From contig JBAOIA010000012.1 of NCBI GenBank assembly GCA_037045145.1, forward strand, positions 806,001-870,000: DNA of 64,000 nt, read 5' to 3'. Numbering within the stretch: the stretch's first letter is position 1; every line of letters begins with the position of its first letter. The DNA comes from Bacteroidia bacterium. Lineage in GTDB: Bacteria > Bacteroidota > Bacteroidia > AKYH767-A > OLB10. Under the pieces are notes generated by a model that was not told the origin of the DNA, ran no database searches, and saw nothing but the letters and a program-made list of their open reading frames with translations. Shown here in pieces: positions 27,313-36,289 of this stretch. The position numbers and the translations under genes are program-made.

Positions 27313-28355
27313 ATTTCATCAAAAGAAACATTAAGCGATTATTCCGACTGTGGTATTGTTTAAGCAAAATCAACTGGCTTGCTTTTTACAAAAACTATTC
27401 TCGAAAAGAAGGTGTTATTATTGTAATACCCGGCATTGTCAAAAATTACTTTATTAATTCGCTTGAGTTGGATTTATTGAACATTGCTGTACTACTAAAG
27501 CTCAATCAAAAAATAAAACTACATATCAACAATAATTTTGGCAGCTACACAAACCGAAGGATATGCTATAACCCTTCCGATTTGTTTAATACCTCAAATA
27601 CAATGAGCAATGCAGAGCAACTTTCGCATTTAGCACATGAAGCTGAAAATAAACAAAACAAAATTTTTCTTTCTTCTTATGAAATTCTGTTTTGGGAAAA
27701 CAAAGAGTTCATGCACCAAAAATTTGAAGAATTAAATATACGCACTCCAAGAACTGCAATTGCAAATACAACATCAGTTAACATAAACAATAATTACCGG
27801 TTTCCACTTTTGGTGAAGGAGCTACACTCTCATGCATCCTTGGGTGTCCACAAGTGCAATTCTGAAAACGAACTTAACTTGTTGATATCAGACCCGCTTT
27901 TTATTAAGAACAATGACAAAATAATTATACAGGAATTATTGAACATCAGAAAAGATTTAAGGGTAATACTTTGTGGTGATGAGATATTGCTCCACTACTG
28001 GAGAATAAACAAAGGTACTGAGTGGAAACCAACAAGCACAAGCCATGGAAGTGATGTTGACTTTATTTCTTTTCCAGAGAAATGGAGAAATTATATTATT
28101 GAAAATTTTAAAAAACTACAAATTACAACAGGAGCATTTGATGTTGCCTGGGAGAATGATGATTTGGACACAGAACCGTACTTTTTAGAAGTGAGTCCCT
28201 TCTATCAACCAAATCCTCCTGCTGATTTGACAAATAAACTTTTTTCTTATGGACAATATAAAAAAATGTTACTTTTTTCAAACTCATGGGATAAACTTTA
28301 TGTTGAAAATGTATATTCACTCCGATTAAAAGTGTTCAACAAATGGATGAAATAA
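27309..28355 (+). CDS. ATP-grasp ligase-like protein
   Basis: A 348-residue protein. The pre-ATP-grasp region ends with MHQKFEELNIRTPRT. The ATP-grasp core shows FPLLVKELHSHASLGVHKC (nucleotide lysine and glycine-rich loop), IIQELLNIRKDLRVILCGDEIL and a metal-binding end TTGAFDVAWENDDLDTEPYFLEVSPFYQPNPP. In the last motif the usual E-x-N is E-x-S, a notable change in a Mg-coordinating position. Members of this fold couple ATP hydrolysis to carboxylate-amine bond formation, so it could attach an amino acid to an amino sugar or peptide. Overlaps: 4 bases with the HAD gene, 13 with the GNAT gene. Substrates are unknown. Confidence 0.8.
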   Translation: MNFIKRNIKRLFRLWYCLSKINWLAFYKNYSRKEGVIIVIPGIVKNYFINSLELDLLNIAVLLKLNQKIKLHINNNFGSYTNRRICYNPSDLFNTSNTMSNAEQLSHLAHEAENKQNKIFLSSYEILFWENKEFMHQKFEELNIRTPRTAIANTTSVNINNNYRFPLLVKELHSHASLGVHKCNSENELNLLISDPLFIKNNDKIIIQELLNIRKDLRVILCGDEILLHYWRINKGTEWKPTSTSHGSDVDFISFPEKWRNYIIENFKKLQITTGAFDVAWENDDLDTEPYFLEVSPFYQPNPPADLTNKLFSYGQYKKMLLFSNSWDKLYVENVYSLRLKVFNKWMK

Positions 28356-29299
28356 CTGAAAACACAGAATATCGCTTTGAGCGGTTACAGCCTAAGCATT
28401 ACAAAGACTTGGTTTATATCTCAAAAAGTGCTTTTAATATTGACCCGGGCATTGCGTATTTTATTAATAAAAACAAAACCGATGCTTTTGGAGCTACCAA
28501 CCTCGGATATATAGCTTATCATAAAGAAAGCAATCAACCTGCTGCTTTTTACGGTGTTTATGCACATCCGTATGTATATCAAGGGCGTCAATACTACGTA
28601 GTGCAATCAGGTGACACAATGACGCATAGCAGTCATTTTGGTAAATCTCTCTTCTCTCAATTAGCGAAACTGACATATAGATTAGCAGCTGGTAATGGAG
28701 CTAAAATGGTTTATGGGTTTCCAAATAAGAAATCATACCCTGTATTGCTAAACAAGTTAAATTTTCAGTTCAAAGGCAACTTAAATGTTTATAAAATCAG
28801 AATTTACACTTTTCCGTTATTGAAAATTTCTAAAAAGGTTAAATTTTTAAAACCTATATATAATCTATATTTATACATTATTAACAAGTTATTGATTAAA
28901 CACTCTGATATTTTCGAAAACACAATCATATCTACAAATTATGGTGGAATACCTCACAATAGTAAATTCTTTAATTATAAAAAATTTAATGGCAGTTATA
29001 TTCTACACCAAGGCAATTTAAAATGTTGGATTAAACCTGATGGATTCTTATATATTGGAGATATAGAAAAATCAAGCCTTATCACAACTACAGAGATAAT
29101 AAAAAAAATAAAAGTTTATGCTTTTTTAATCGGTGCAGACATTGTAACATTTCGCTTCTCTCCCGCTACATATTGGGATAATCAGTTTTCAAAGTATTTG
29201 AAACCTGAAAAAGGTGCAGAATTTGGCTATTTATTATTTGACGAAGACTTTCCAATTGAAGCATTTCAAGTTTGTGAAGCCGATTTAGATACCTTTTAA
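28343..29299 (+). CDS. GNAT-type N-acyltransferase
   Basis: A 318-residue protein with a GNAT fold in the first half. It has FERLQPKHYKDLVYISK, LGYIAYHKESNQPAAFYGVYAHP, VVQSGDTMTHSSHFGKSLFSQLAK (the acetyl-CoA pyrophosphate loop region) and YGFPNKKSYPVLLNKLNF. The second half may be a second degenerate GNAT-like domain, as in FemAB-like proteins. It probably acylates an amino group made upstream, for example on a 4-amino sugar. It begins 13 bases inside the ATP-grasp gene and ends with a 4-base convergent overlap with the polysaccharide deacetylase. The gene is very AT-rich (long runs of A and T), supporting transfer of the operon from elsewhere. Confidence 0.8.
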   Translation: MDEITENTEYRFERLQPKHYKDLVYISKSAFNIDPGIAYFINKNKTDAFGATNLGYIAYHKESNQPAAFYGVYAHPYVYQGRQYYVVQSGDTMTHSSHFGKSLFSQLAKLTYRLAAGNGAKMVYGFPNKKSYPVLLNKLNFQFKGNLNVYKIRIYTFPLLKISKKVKFLKPIYNLYLYIINKLLIKHSDIFENTIISTNYGGIPHNSKFFNYKKFNGSYILHQGNLKCWIKPDGFLYIGDIEKSSLITTTEIIKKIKVYAFLIGADIVTFRFSPATYWDNQFSKYLKPEKGAEFGYLLFDEDFPIEAFQVCEADLDTF

Positions 29300-30309
29300 A
29301 ACCCTTTTTTTCTAAAAGAATTATAAATCTGTACAATATTTGACTCGACAGTAGTGGTATTGCTGACACAATATCGGGGCAAAATGCTTATATCGCTTTG
29401 GTCAGATGGTAATTTATAATCAACAGCAAGAAGATTTTTAAAACCTGCATCGAGACAAAGTTTCTTTACTGATTCATTATAGGCTCCGTCAGGAAAGGCT
29501 ACGGATTTTACTTTATAATTTAATGTTTGCTCTATTAGTTTTTTTGAATATTCAATTTCAATTTTCGCTTCTTCAATACTTATCTGGTCAAGGTTTGGAT
29601 GATTGTGTGTATGCGACCCAATCTCAACCAATCCTGATTCTATCATCTCAAGCATTTGATTCTTATTAAGTACGTTTCTATACTCCTTATTCCCCTGACA
29701 TAATGTTTGAATAATTTGGGGGTCATGCCTCTGCAGAATCAATTCCTTTTCTTTTGTATCCAACTTCTTCATTCCATCTTTTAACTGATTCCAGTTAACT
29801 GAATTGGCTATTATTTCTCTTCTACTCTCAGACAGCAAATGAGCTTTGTTTTTAAAAAAATCAATACTTACTTTTTGCTTTACCAAATCAATCAGGTCAT
29901 ACCATAATACATAATCAAGAGACTCCAGTATTTTTGTTACCACAAAAATCGTAGCAGGTGCTTGGTATTTTTGGAGTATGGGAAATGCATTGGTGTAGTT
30001 ATTCTCATAACCATCATCAAATGTTATAGCCATCAATCTTTCTTTAACATCACCCTCATGCCAAGAATTAAAAATATCGCTTAACGAAACTATTTTAAAA
30101 TTTTCGGAATAGTATTTTATCTGTCTCTCAAAATCTATACAGGAAATATGATTTACAGACAATTCAAAATCAGTTTGTTTAACAACACCATGAAACATCA
30201 CAATGATTCTGTTGCCTGATGCATTGGAGGCAATAACTTTTACTAATCCTGTTTGGGTTAAAAATGGAAAAACATAGTTTCTTGCAATTGTTTTAATCAA
30301 TCTCACCAC
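29296..30309 (-). CDS. Polysaccharide deacetylase (carbohydrate esterase 4)
   Basis: A 337-residue CE4 protein. The NodB-homology domain has the catalytic and metal aspartates in MAITFDDGYENN and the metal-histidine motif SHTHNHPN, with later VAFPDGAYNE. Metal-dependent enzymes of this type remove N-acetyl groups from amino sugars. The N-terminus (MVRLIKTIARNYVFPFLTQ) is weakly hydrophobic without a clear cleavage site. It lies 4 bases downstream of the kelch/DNRLRE gene on the same strand and overlaps the convergent GNAT gene by four bases. With the acyltransferase opposite, the locus could both add and remove acyl groups on its glycan. Confidence 0.9.
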   Translation of the reverse strand: MVRLIKTIARNYVFPFLTQTGLVKVIASNASGNRIIVMFHGVVKQTDFELSVNHISCIDFERQIKYYSENFKIVSLSDIFNSWHEGDVKERLMAITFDDGYENNYTNAFPILQKYQAPATIFVVTKILESLDYVLWYDLIDLVKQKVSIDFFKNKAHLLSESRREIIANSVNWNQLKDGMKKLDTKEKELILQRHDPQIIQTLCQGNKEYRNVLNKNQMLEMIESGLVEIGSHTHNHPNLDQISIEEAKIEIEYSKKLIEQTLNYKVKSVAFPDGAYNESVKKLCLDAGFKNLLAVDYKLPSDQSDISILPRYCVSNTTTVESNIVQIYNSFRKKGF

Positions 30310-30313
30310 TCTA

Positions 30314-32140
30314 TTAATTTAACCTGACTATTCTTTTTGTCATTACAATGTCATTACTTATAAGGCGCACAAGATACACGCCATTCCTCAAAGCACTACT
30401 ACACTCGTTTTCGTAAACATCCAATTTTTGATATTTATTGGGGACACCATCAACAACTTTTCTAAAAATTACTTTTCCGGAAATATCCAAAATTTCAAAT
30501 TGCACTTTTTTAGACAACGCTAAAAACTCAACACTGATTTTATCAGTAAAAACCGTAGGCGTGACTTTAAAGTAGGCTTGTGACTCCTGTAGGTTATTGA
30601 TGCCTGTCGGTATGATAAAACAATAGGTAATGCTTGGCCACTTTGTAGAATCAGGATGATCGCTCGAGGCAAAATCACGTCCATTATAGGGGATTTCATT
30701 TACCAAGCGCATCATAAAGCCAAAAGAATTTTGTGGGTCGTTTCTCATATCGTTTACCAAAGCCGTTACATCAAGATTAAGGTAGCTTTGCCCGGATGAT
30801 GTTGACTGTGGAACTAACACTTCATTCTGTGTTGTAGTTGTTGGTTGTGTATTCCACGTCACCGTACTTTCGCTCCATGGGCTTGTCACTCTCCGAATTA
30901 GAAAAGCATTGTTACTGCCATAATTGGCCGTAGGTATTACAATCGGACTGGGGTTGGCATGGAGACCTAAGGTGGCACTTATTAAAGTTGCATTTGCAGG
31001 TATTACAGACATATTAAACTGTATAAGTGCCCTGTCATTACATGGTGAGCCTTGACATGTCCAGCCACAGAATACAAATTCCTGATGAGGGTCAACATTT
31101 GTATTTGGCAAGCCACTTAGAACGTGAATATCTTTTCCTCCATCACTATTTGGTTTCAATGTCAAACATAACACTGAATCTTGTAGGGAATCAGGTGAAA
31201 ACTCATAAAAATCATCATAAGTATTTGTTCCACCTAAATCTGTCCCAGTACCCAAATAGCCAATATTATTAATTGCAAAGCCAAAAGCACACCATCTGCC
31301 ACTCCCAATAAACGTAGGCTCCGGAGTCCATGTATTGGCTGTTTCATCATAACTATAGATAAAGTCATAGACAGACGTATCTATATGTCCTGTACCCAAA
31401 TATATTTTATTATTGATGTAAAAAGAAGATGGATTTGAAAGTATAAAAGGATAATCCTGTTTTTGAATCCACATATTTGTAGCAGGATTATACTGATACC
31501 AGTCCTTATAAAAAAGACCTGTATTTTCATCTAAACCAAAACCAACATAACCATAGTTTGAAGTAGCTACACCATGAACACCATAACGACCGGCACCCGG
31601 AAACTGAGCCTTTTGTGTCCATGAATCATTCACAGGATCATACTCATAAAAATCATTATAGTAAGGTCCTGTTGCAACACCGGCATTACCCACTCCGTAG
31701 TATCCTTTTCCTGCTATTGCAAAAGAAGCAGCACCAAAAATTGGAATACCGGGATAAGATGCTTTTTGCAGCCATGTATTATTGGAAGGATTGTATTGAT
31801 ACATACTATTGGTAATGTTAGAGCCGGGAGAAACAATTCCGCCAACAACATAACCATATCCTGCTATTGAAAAAGAACCTGCAGTGCGTGTTGCTATGGG
31901 GCAATTACTCATTTGTGTCCAAACATTGTTTATTGGATTGTATTGCCAAAAATCAGTCAGACTGCTATTGTGATATCCTCCGCCAACAAAGCCTAAATTG
32001 CCAATGACAAATTTATAGGCTCCCCACCGGCTTAACCCGGGTAAAGTAGCTTTTTGTTTCCATGAAAAAGTTTGTGCATTCACTTCAACAACAGATGATA
32101 TTGTTACAATCAGTACTAAAATTTTACTTATTTTCATCAT
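30314..32140 (-). CDS. Kelch-repeat plus DNRLRE-domain protein with T9SS sorting domain
   Basis: A 608-residue secreted protein. After a signal peptide (MMKISKILVLIVTISSVVEV) six kelch repeats run from FSWKQKATLPG to about residue 315, closed by DFYEFSP. A DNRLRE-type beta-sandwich domain follows (residues about 325-505; DIHVLSG, RALIQFNMSVIP, SPWSESTVTWNTQP, LNLDVTALVNDM). Such domains are found on carbohydrate-active and adhesive proteins. The last 80 residues are a type A T9SS domain (VQFEILDISGKVIFRK, NGVYLVRLI). It is the largest of three kelch paralogues here and heads the polysaccharide deacetylase pair. Two adjacent ATGs (32140, 32137) are possible starts. No catalytic function is visible. 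Confidence 0.88.
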   Translation of the reverse strand: MMKISKILVLIVTISSVVEVNAQTFSWKQKATLPGLSRWGAYKFVIGNLGFVGGGYHNSSLTDFWQYNPINNVWTQMSNCPIATRTAGSFSIAGYGYVVGGIVSPGSNITNSMYQYNPSNNTWLQKASYPGIPIFGAASFAIAGKGYYGVGNAGVATGPYYNDFYEYDPVNDSWTQKAQFPGAGRYGVHGVATSNYGYVGFGLDENTGLFYKDWYQYNPATNMWIQKQDYPFILSNPSSFYINNKIYLGTGHIDTSVYDFIYSYDETANTWTPEPTFIGSGRWCAFGFAINNIGYLGTGTDLGGTNTYDDFYEFSPDSLQDSVLCLTLKPNSDGGKDIHVLSGLPNTNVDPHQEFVFCGWTCQGSPCNDRALIQFNMSVIPANATLISATLGLHANPSPIVIPTANYGSNNAFLIRRVTSPWSESTVTWNTQPTTTTQNEVLVPQSTSSGQSYLNLDVTALVNDMRNDPQNSFGFMMRLVNEIPYNGRDFASSDHPDSTKWPSITYCFIIPTGINNLQESQAYFKVTPTVFTDKISVEFLALSKKVQFEILDISGKVIFRKVVDGVPNKYQKLDVYENECSSALRNGVYLVRLISNDIVMTKRIVRLN

Positions 32141-32165
32141 AATGCGGTTTTTAGATTTATTGTTA

Positions 32166-33557
32166 TTAATTTAATAAAATTTTAAATCTGAAATAAGCTT
32201 TTTGATTTTCCAGTGAGACAAAATATATGCTGCCTTGGAGATGACAGTTTACTAAATAGGAAGAATTCAACTGTTCAATTTTTTCATCATATACTTCCTG
32301 ACCCAAAGCGTTGTAAATTTTTAATGTCAGCTTGCTTAAAGTTGTGTGGCTATTGTTTTTTAAAACTAAACTTGTTGGCTCGGTAAGCGAGTACAGACTC
32401 ACCGAATTTTGATAAGCAAACTCGCTGACAGCTGTCTCCTCACAATAATTTGAAACACTTCTGCAAATTCCAACATTACATACAGCCCCAGGCAAATAAA
32501 AACCATTATCAACCAACAATGCTGCATTGCCCTGTGCATTTGGGTTATTGATAACGCCTAGAAAATTATCATCAAACGATGCAATATAAATTTTATCATC
32601 CGGTGCCAATTGCATATAGCCGGCATAATATCCTTGTGTACCGGGTCCGGAAACTGTTCCAATATTAACCTTGCTGTTCAATATTGATGTAGAATTAACA
32701 AGTGACACATTTAGCTGATGAATATCTGTAGTGTACCAAGTTGTATAATATAGCATCTGACTGTTAGATGAAAATGCAATACCCCATGGATGCACAAACC
32801 CGGTTAAAGTGATGGCATTGGAAAGAATACCTGTGTTTATATCAAAATCAAAAAGCTCAATCAGTCCGTCATCATAAATGGCACATGCCAACCGCTGTTT
32901 GTCAGGCGACAAAGTCATTTGTCCCATGGCATTGTTAAAAGCATTGGCATGAACACTGCCCACCTGACTGACAACCGGCATAGCTATTAAGCCGCTTGCA
33001 TCTAATTTATATACATAAAACTCATTGGAGCCCCAAGGATGGGTAATGATCCAAAAATAATTGCCGTTGCAATTATAAACAGCTTCCAATTTTTCTGTTG
33101 AAGGAGTAAACAATAAATTATTGCTGGAAATTATTGCTCCGCTGCCGCTATTCAAACTCATGTCAACAATACTATACCTGCAGCCCTTATTGTTGTGATA
33201 CTGATCTACCGTAAAAACATAGTATAAATTGCTTCCGGGGCGTGGCACTATTAATGCACATTGCCCACCATTGCTACTACCCATCAAAGGTACTCCGCCA
33301 GGCATAATACTTCCATTGGCACTGTAAACGTTTACGCCATCTGTATAAAACAACAAATTACCTGCAGAATCCGAGATAGATGATGTGTTATCTAAACTAT
33401 TATTTATTGTTCCATTAAGGAACGATGGTGGATTGGTTCTAAAATCTATTCCTGCATGATTTCCAAAACACCATATAAAATTTTCTTTCTGCCCTTGCGC
33501 CTCCAACACCAAACACATCAACGCCAAGAGGTTGAAATAAAGTAAAAATTTTTTCAT
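32166..33557 (-). CDS. Secreted beta-propeller (YVTN/WD40-like) protein with T9SS sorting domain
   Basis: A 463-residue exported protein with a signal peptide (MKKFLLYFNLLALMCLVLEA). The opening WCFGNHAGIDFRTNPPSF and SISDSAGNLLFYTDGVNVY are typical of a Bacteroidota propeller family often annotated as lactonase- or WD40-like. The middle has propeller strands (MTLSPDKQRLACAIYDDG, HPWGIAFSSNSQML, MQLAPDDKIYIAS). The C-terminal 75 residues are a type A T9SS domain (LKIYNALGQEVYDEK). It lies 25 bases upstream of the kelch/DNRLRE gene on the same strand and has its own promoter, so it likely heads a three-gene transcript ending with the deacetylase. Confidence 0.85.
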   Translation of the reverse strand: MKKFLLYFNLLALMCLVLEAQGQKENFIWCFGNHAGIDFRTNPPSFLNGTINNSLDNTSSISDSAGNLLFYTDGVNVYSANGSIMPGGVPLMGSSNGGQCALIVPRPGSNLYYVFTVDQYHNNKGCRYSIVDMSLNSGSGAIISSNNLLFTPSTEKLEAVYNCNGNYFWIITHPWGSNEFYVYKLDASGLIAMPVVSQVGSVHANAFNNAMGQMTLSPDKQRLACAIYDDGLIELFDFDINTGILSNAITLTGFVHPWGIAFSSNSQMLYYTTWYTTDIHQLNVSLVNSTSILNSKVNIGTVSGPGTQGYYAGYMQLAPDDKIYIASFDDNFLGVINNPNAQGNAALLVDNGFYLPGAVCNVGICRSVSNYCEETAVSEFAYQNSVSLYSLTEPTSLVLKNNSHTTLSKLTLKIYNALGQEVYDEKIEQLNSSYLVNCHLQGSIYFVSLENQKAYFRFKILLN

Positions 33558-33589
33558 GATTTAATTTAATTATTGGCTACTCTTGCTAA

Positions 33590-33619
33590 CAAAATTACAC
33601 CAAATAATTTAAGAAACAA
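33590..33619 (-). promoter_or_regulatory. Bacteroidota promoter (TTG-N19-TAATTTTG) for the 33557 operon
   Basis: On the minus strand TTG (33617-33619), a 19-base spacer and TAATTTTG (33590-33597). The leader to the ATG at 33557 is about 27 bases. Confidence 0.68.
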
Positions 33620-33633
33620 GAGTTAATTATAAA

Positions 33634-35103
33634 ATGGGCGTCATTCAACGGCAGGGATTAAAGAACACCATTACCACCTACTTGGGTATTGCCATTGGGT
33701 TTGTGAGTCTCATAGTCATTCAACCTCAGTTTCTTACAAAAGAAGAACTAGGGCTTACACGCATTCTCTATTCCTTTTCTATGCTCATGGCCATGTTCGT
33801 GCCATTGGGTATAGGCAATGCCACTACCAAATATTTCCCGCTTTTTAAAGATAGTGATAGGAATCATCATGGTTATTTTACTTTTATGCTTTTGTTTCCG
33901 GCATTGGGCTTTGTGGTGACGGCAATTGTATTGTGGCTGCTTAAAGATTTTATAGTTGGGCAATATATTAAAGAATCGCCACTCTTTACCGAATATTTTT
34001 ATTATGTATTTCCGCTCACATTCATTCTCGCAGTCATATCGTGCCTTAATGTTTACTGCTATGCCAATTACAAGTCCACCATACCTGCTTTTTTAAATGA
34101 TGTGGTTGCACGTTTGCTGGTGATTGCTGTCATTACCACCTACTTTTTGAAATGGATTACACTGCAACAGTTTATTGCCTGCTATGTGCTTTTATATGGT
34201 TTGCAATTGCTGTTGCTATTAGCTTACATTTTTCAGTTCGACAAGCCAAAGTTTAAAATTGATATGCCTTATTTTCGTGAAAAAAATTTTCTTCAGTTGG
34301 TCAACTACGGGCTGCTGTTGTGGTTTGCAGGAGTAGCTTCAATAGGCTTAAAATATTTAGACAGCATCATGCTTGGCAAATATTTGCCCCTGAGTTTTGT
34401 AGGTATTTACACCATTGCAGCTTTTATTCCTACAGTGATTGAAGCACCACTTACGGCATTGGAAAAAATTGCGGCCTCGCGCATTGCATTTGCCTGGGCT
34501 GAAGATAACAGAAAAGATATTCTTGAAATTTACCGCAAATCATCATTGTATATGCTAGCATTAGGCGGACTGCTTTTTACGGGCATCAACATAAACATTG
34601 TGAATTTGCTGAGTTTTTTACCTGAAGGCTATCAGCAGGGTGCTTCTGTAGTACTTATTATCAGCTTCGGAACTTTAATCAATATGATTACCGGTGCTAA
34701 TGCTCCTATTCTTTTCAATTCAGATAAATATCGTTGGGGTGCATTATTTCTTATTGCTTTAGCCCTTGTGTCTGTTGCTTTGCAAATAGTTTTTATCCCC
34801 TGGTTGGGGCTTAACGGTGCTGCCATTGCCACAGTTACTTGTTATGTTTTGTACAATGTGTTTATGTCGGCAGTGGTTTGGAAGTTTTATCACCTGCATC
34901 CATTTGATAAGAAAATGCTGGTGATTGTGGCTGCAATGCTCCTGTGTTTTGGTATCAGCTACCTATTGCCTTCAATGGAGAATAAAATTATTGATATGAT
35001 TTATCGTTCTGTAATAGTTACGGTAATTTATTTAATGATGATATACCGCTTTAAGGTGCTTGAAGAATTTCATCACCTGTTGCCGTGGCAAAGAAAAATC
35101 TAA
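33634..35103 (+). CDS. Oligosaccharide flippase (Wzx/MATE-type)
   Basis: A 489-residue integral membrane protein with about 12-14 predicted helices (for example ITTYLGIAIGFVSLIVI, FMLLFPALGFVVTAIVLWLL, MLALGGLLFTGINI). The N-terminal MGVIQRQGLKNTI is a common opening of polysaccharide-biosynthesis flippases, which move undecaprenyl-linked oligosaccharides to the periplasm. It stands alone on the plus strand but closes the glycan region that begins at 22.4 kb, so it may export that product. No polymerase or initiating phosphoglycosyltransferase is found nearby. Its TAA abuts the ychF stop codon with zero spacing. Confidence 0.9.
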   Translation: MGVIQRQGLKNTITTYLGIAIGFVSLIVIQPQFLTKEELGLTRILYSFSMLMAMFVPLGIGNATTKYFPLFKDSDRNHHGYFTFMLLFPALGFVVTAIVLWLLKDFIVGQYIKESPLFTEYFYYVFPLTFILAVISCLNVYCYANYKSTIPAFLNDVVARLLVIAVITTYFLKWITLQQFIACYVLLYGLQLLLLLAYIFQFDKPKFKIDMPYFREKNFLQLVNYGLLLWFAGVASIGLKYLDSIMLGKYLPLSFVGIYTIAAFIPTVIEAPLTALEKIAASRIAFAWAEDNRKDILEIYRKSSLYMLALGGLLFTGININIVNLLSFLPEGYQQGASVVLIISFGTLINMITGANAPILFNSDKYRWGALFLIALALVSVALQIVFIPWLGLNGAAIATVTCYVLYNVFMSAVVWKFYHLHPFDKKMLVIVAAMLLCFGISYLLPSMENKIIDMIYRSVIVTVIYLMMIYRFKVLEEFHHLLPWQRKI

Positions 35104-36204
35104 TCAGACGTTGAAGCGGAAGTGCATTACATCGCCATCATTCACTACATACTCTTTACCTTCAACAGAAAGTTTTCCGCTTTCTTTACAAGCCTGTTCA
35201 GAGCCAAGCGTAATGAAATCGTTATAGCGGATAACTTCGGCACGAATAAACCCTTTTTCAAAATCGGTGTGTATGACGCCTGCGGCCTGTGGAGCCGTCA
35301 TACCTTTGGTGATGGTCCATGCACGAACTTCTTTTTCGCCTGCCGTAAAGTAGGTTTGCAGTTGCAGCAAACGATATGCTGCCTTAATGAGTTTTGCTAC
35401 ACCTGATTCGGTAAGTCCCAAATCAGTCAAAAACATCTGACGCTCTTCAAAGGTTTCTAATTGGGTTATCTCTGCTTCAATAGCGGCTGCTATAACAAGC
35501 ACTTCTGCATTTTCATCTTTCACTTTTTCGCGAACGGCATCAACATGTTTGTTTCCGGTAAGTACAGACTTTTCGTCCACATTGCAAACGTAGAGTACAG
35601 GTTTTGCTGTAAGTAAAAATATATCGGCCACATATTGAAAATCTTCAGGCTGCACGGGCGCACTGCGTGCCGCATTGCCGCTTTCCAAATGTCTTTTAAA
35701 AACCTGCAATACATCATAGGCTTTTTTTGCATCTTTATCATTGCCCACACGGGCAATTTTTTCTATACGCTGAATTTTTTTGTCAATAGCTTCAAGGTCT
35801 TTTATCTGCAATTCAAAGTCAATAGTTTCTTTATCGCGTACCGGATTCACAGAACCATCAACATGTACTACGTTGGGGTCGTCAAAGCAGCGCAACACGT
35901 GAATGATGGCGTCTGTCTCACGAATGTTTCCAAGAAACTGATTTCCCAAACCTTCACCTTTGCTGGCTCCTTTCACCAAACCTGCAATGTCAACAATCTC
36001 TACAGTAGTAGGTACTACGCGCTGTGGTTTTACCAATGTTTCCAGTTTGTTCAGCCGCTCGTCAGGAACTGTAATCACACCAATGTTTGGTTCAATAGTA
36101 CAGAAAGGAAAATTGGCAGCCTGAGCTTTGGCATTACTTAAACAGTTAAACAACGTTGACTTTCCTACATTAGGCAAGCCAACAATTCCACATTTCAAAC
36201 CCAT
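35104..36204 (-). CDS. ychF: Ribosome-binding ATPase YchF/OLA1
   Basis: A 366-residue Obg-family protein of normal length. Walker A is GLPNVGKST (residues 8-16), followed by FCTIEPNIGVI and DIAGLVKGASKGEGLGNQFL. The usual NKxD is NVDE (YVCNVDEKS), the replacement known to shift YchF from GTP to ATP. A coiled-coil arm (about residues 130-200) and a C-terminal TGS domain (RAWTITKGMTAPQAAG) complete it. YchF binds the 70S ribosome and modulates stress responses. Transcription probably starts from TATCTTTG at 36224-36231. The convergent flippase gene ends on the adjacent base. Confidence 0.98.
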   Translation of the reverse strand: MGLKCGIVGLPNVGKSTLFNCLSNAKAQAANFPFCTIEPNIGVITVPDERLNKLETLVKPQRVVPTTVEIVDIAGLVKGASKGEGLGNQFLGNIRETDAIIHVLRCFDDPNVVHVDGSVNPVRDKETIDFELQIKDLEAIDKKIQRIEKIARVGNDKDAKKAYDVLQVFKRHLESGNAARSAPVQPEDFQYVADIFLLTAKPVLYVCNVDEKSVLTGNKHVDAVREKVKDENAEVLVIAAAIEAEITQLETFEERQMFLTDLGLTESGVAKLIKAAYRLLQLQTYFTAGEKEVRAWTITKGMTAPQAAGVIHTDFEKGFIRAEVIRYNDFITLGSEQACKESGKLSVEGKEYVVNDGDVMHFRFNV

Positions 36205-36223
36205 TTTATTTTTTTTGAGGGTG

Positions 36224-36231
36224 CAAAGATA
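36224..36231 (-). promoter_or_regulatory. -7 element TATCTTTG for ychF
   Basis: TATCTTTG on the minus strand, 19 bases before the ATG at 36204. It is identical to the meaB -7 element. Confidence 0.55.
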
Positions 36232-36289
36232 ACACTTTTACCCTCTGAAAAATGATTTCAGCACTGCTAAAAATTGTTTACCGGCAATA

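Noticed and set aside
35635..36141. A 168-codon open frame antisense to ychF
   Set aside because: It lies wholly inside ychF, its translation has no family features, and it is a codon-composition shadow of the real gene.
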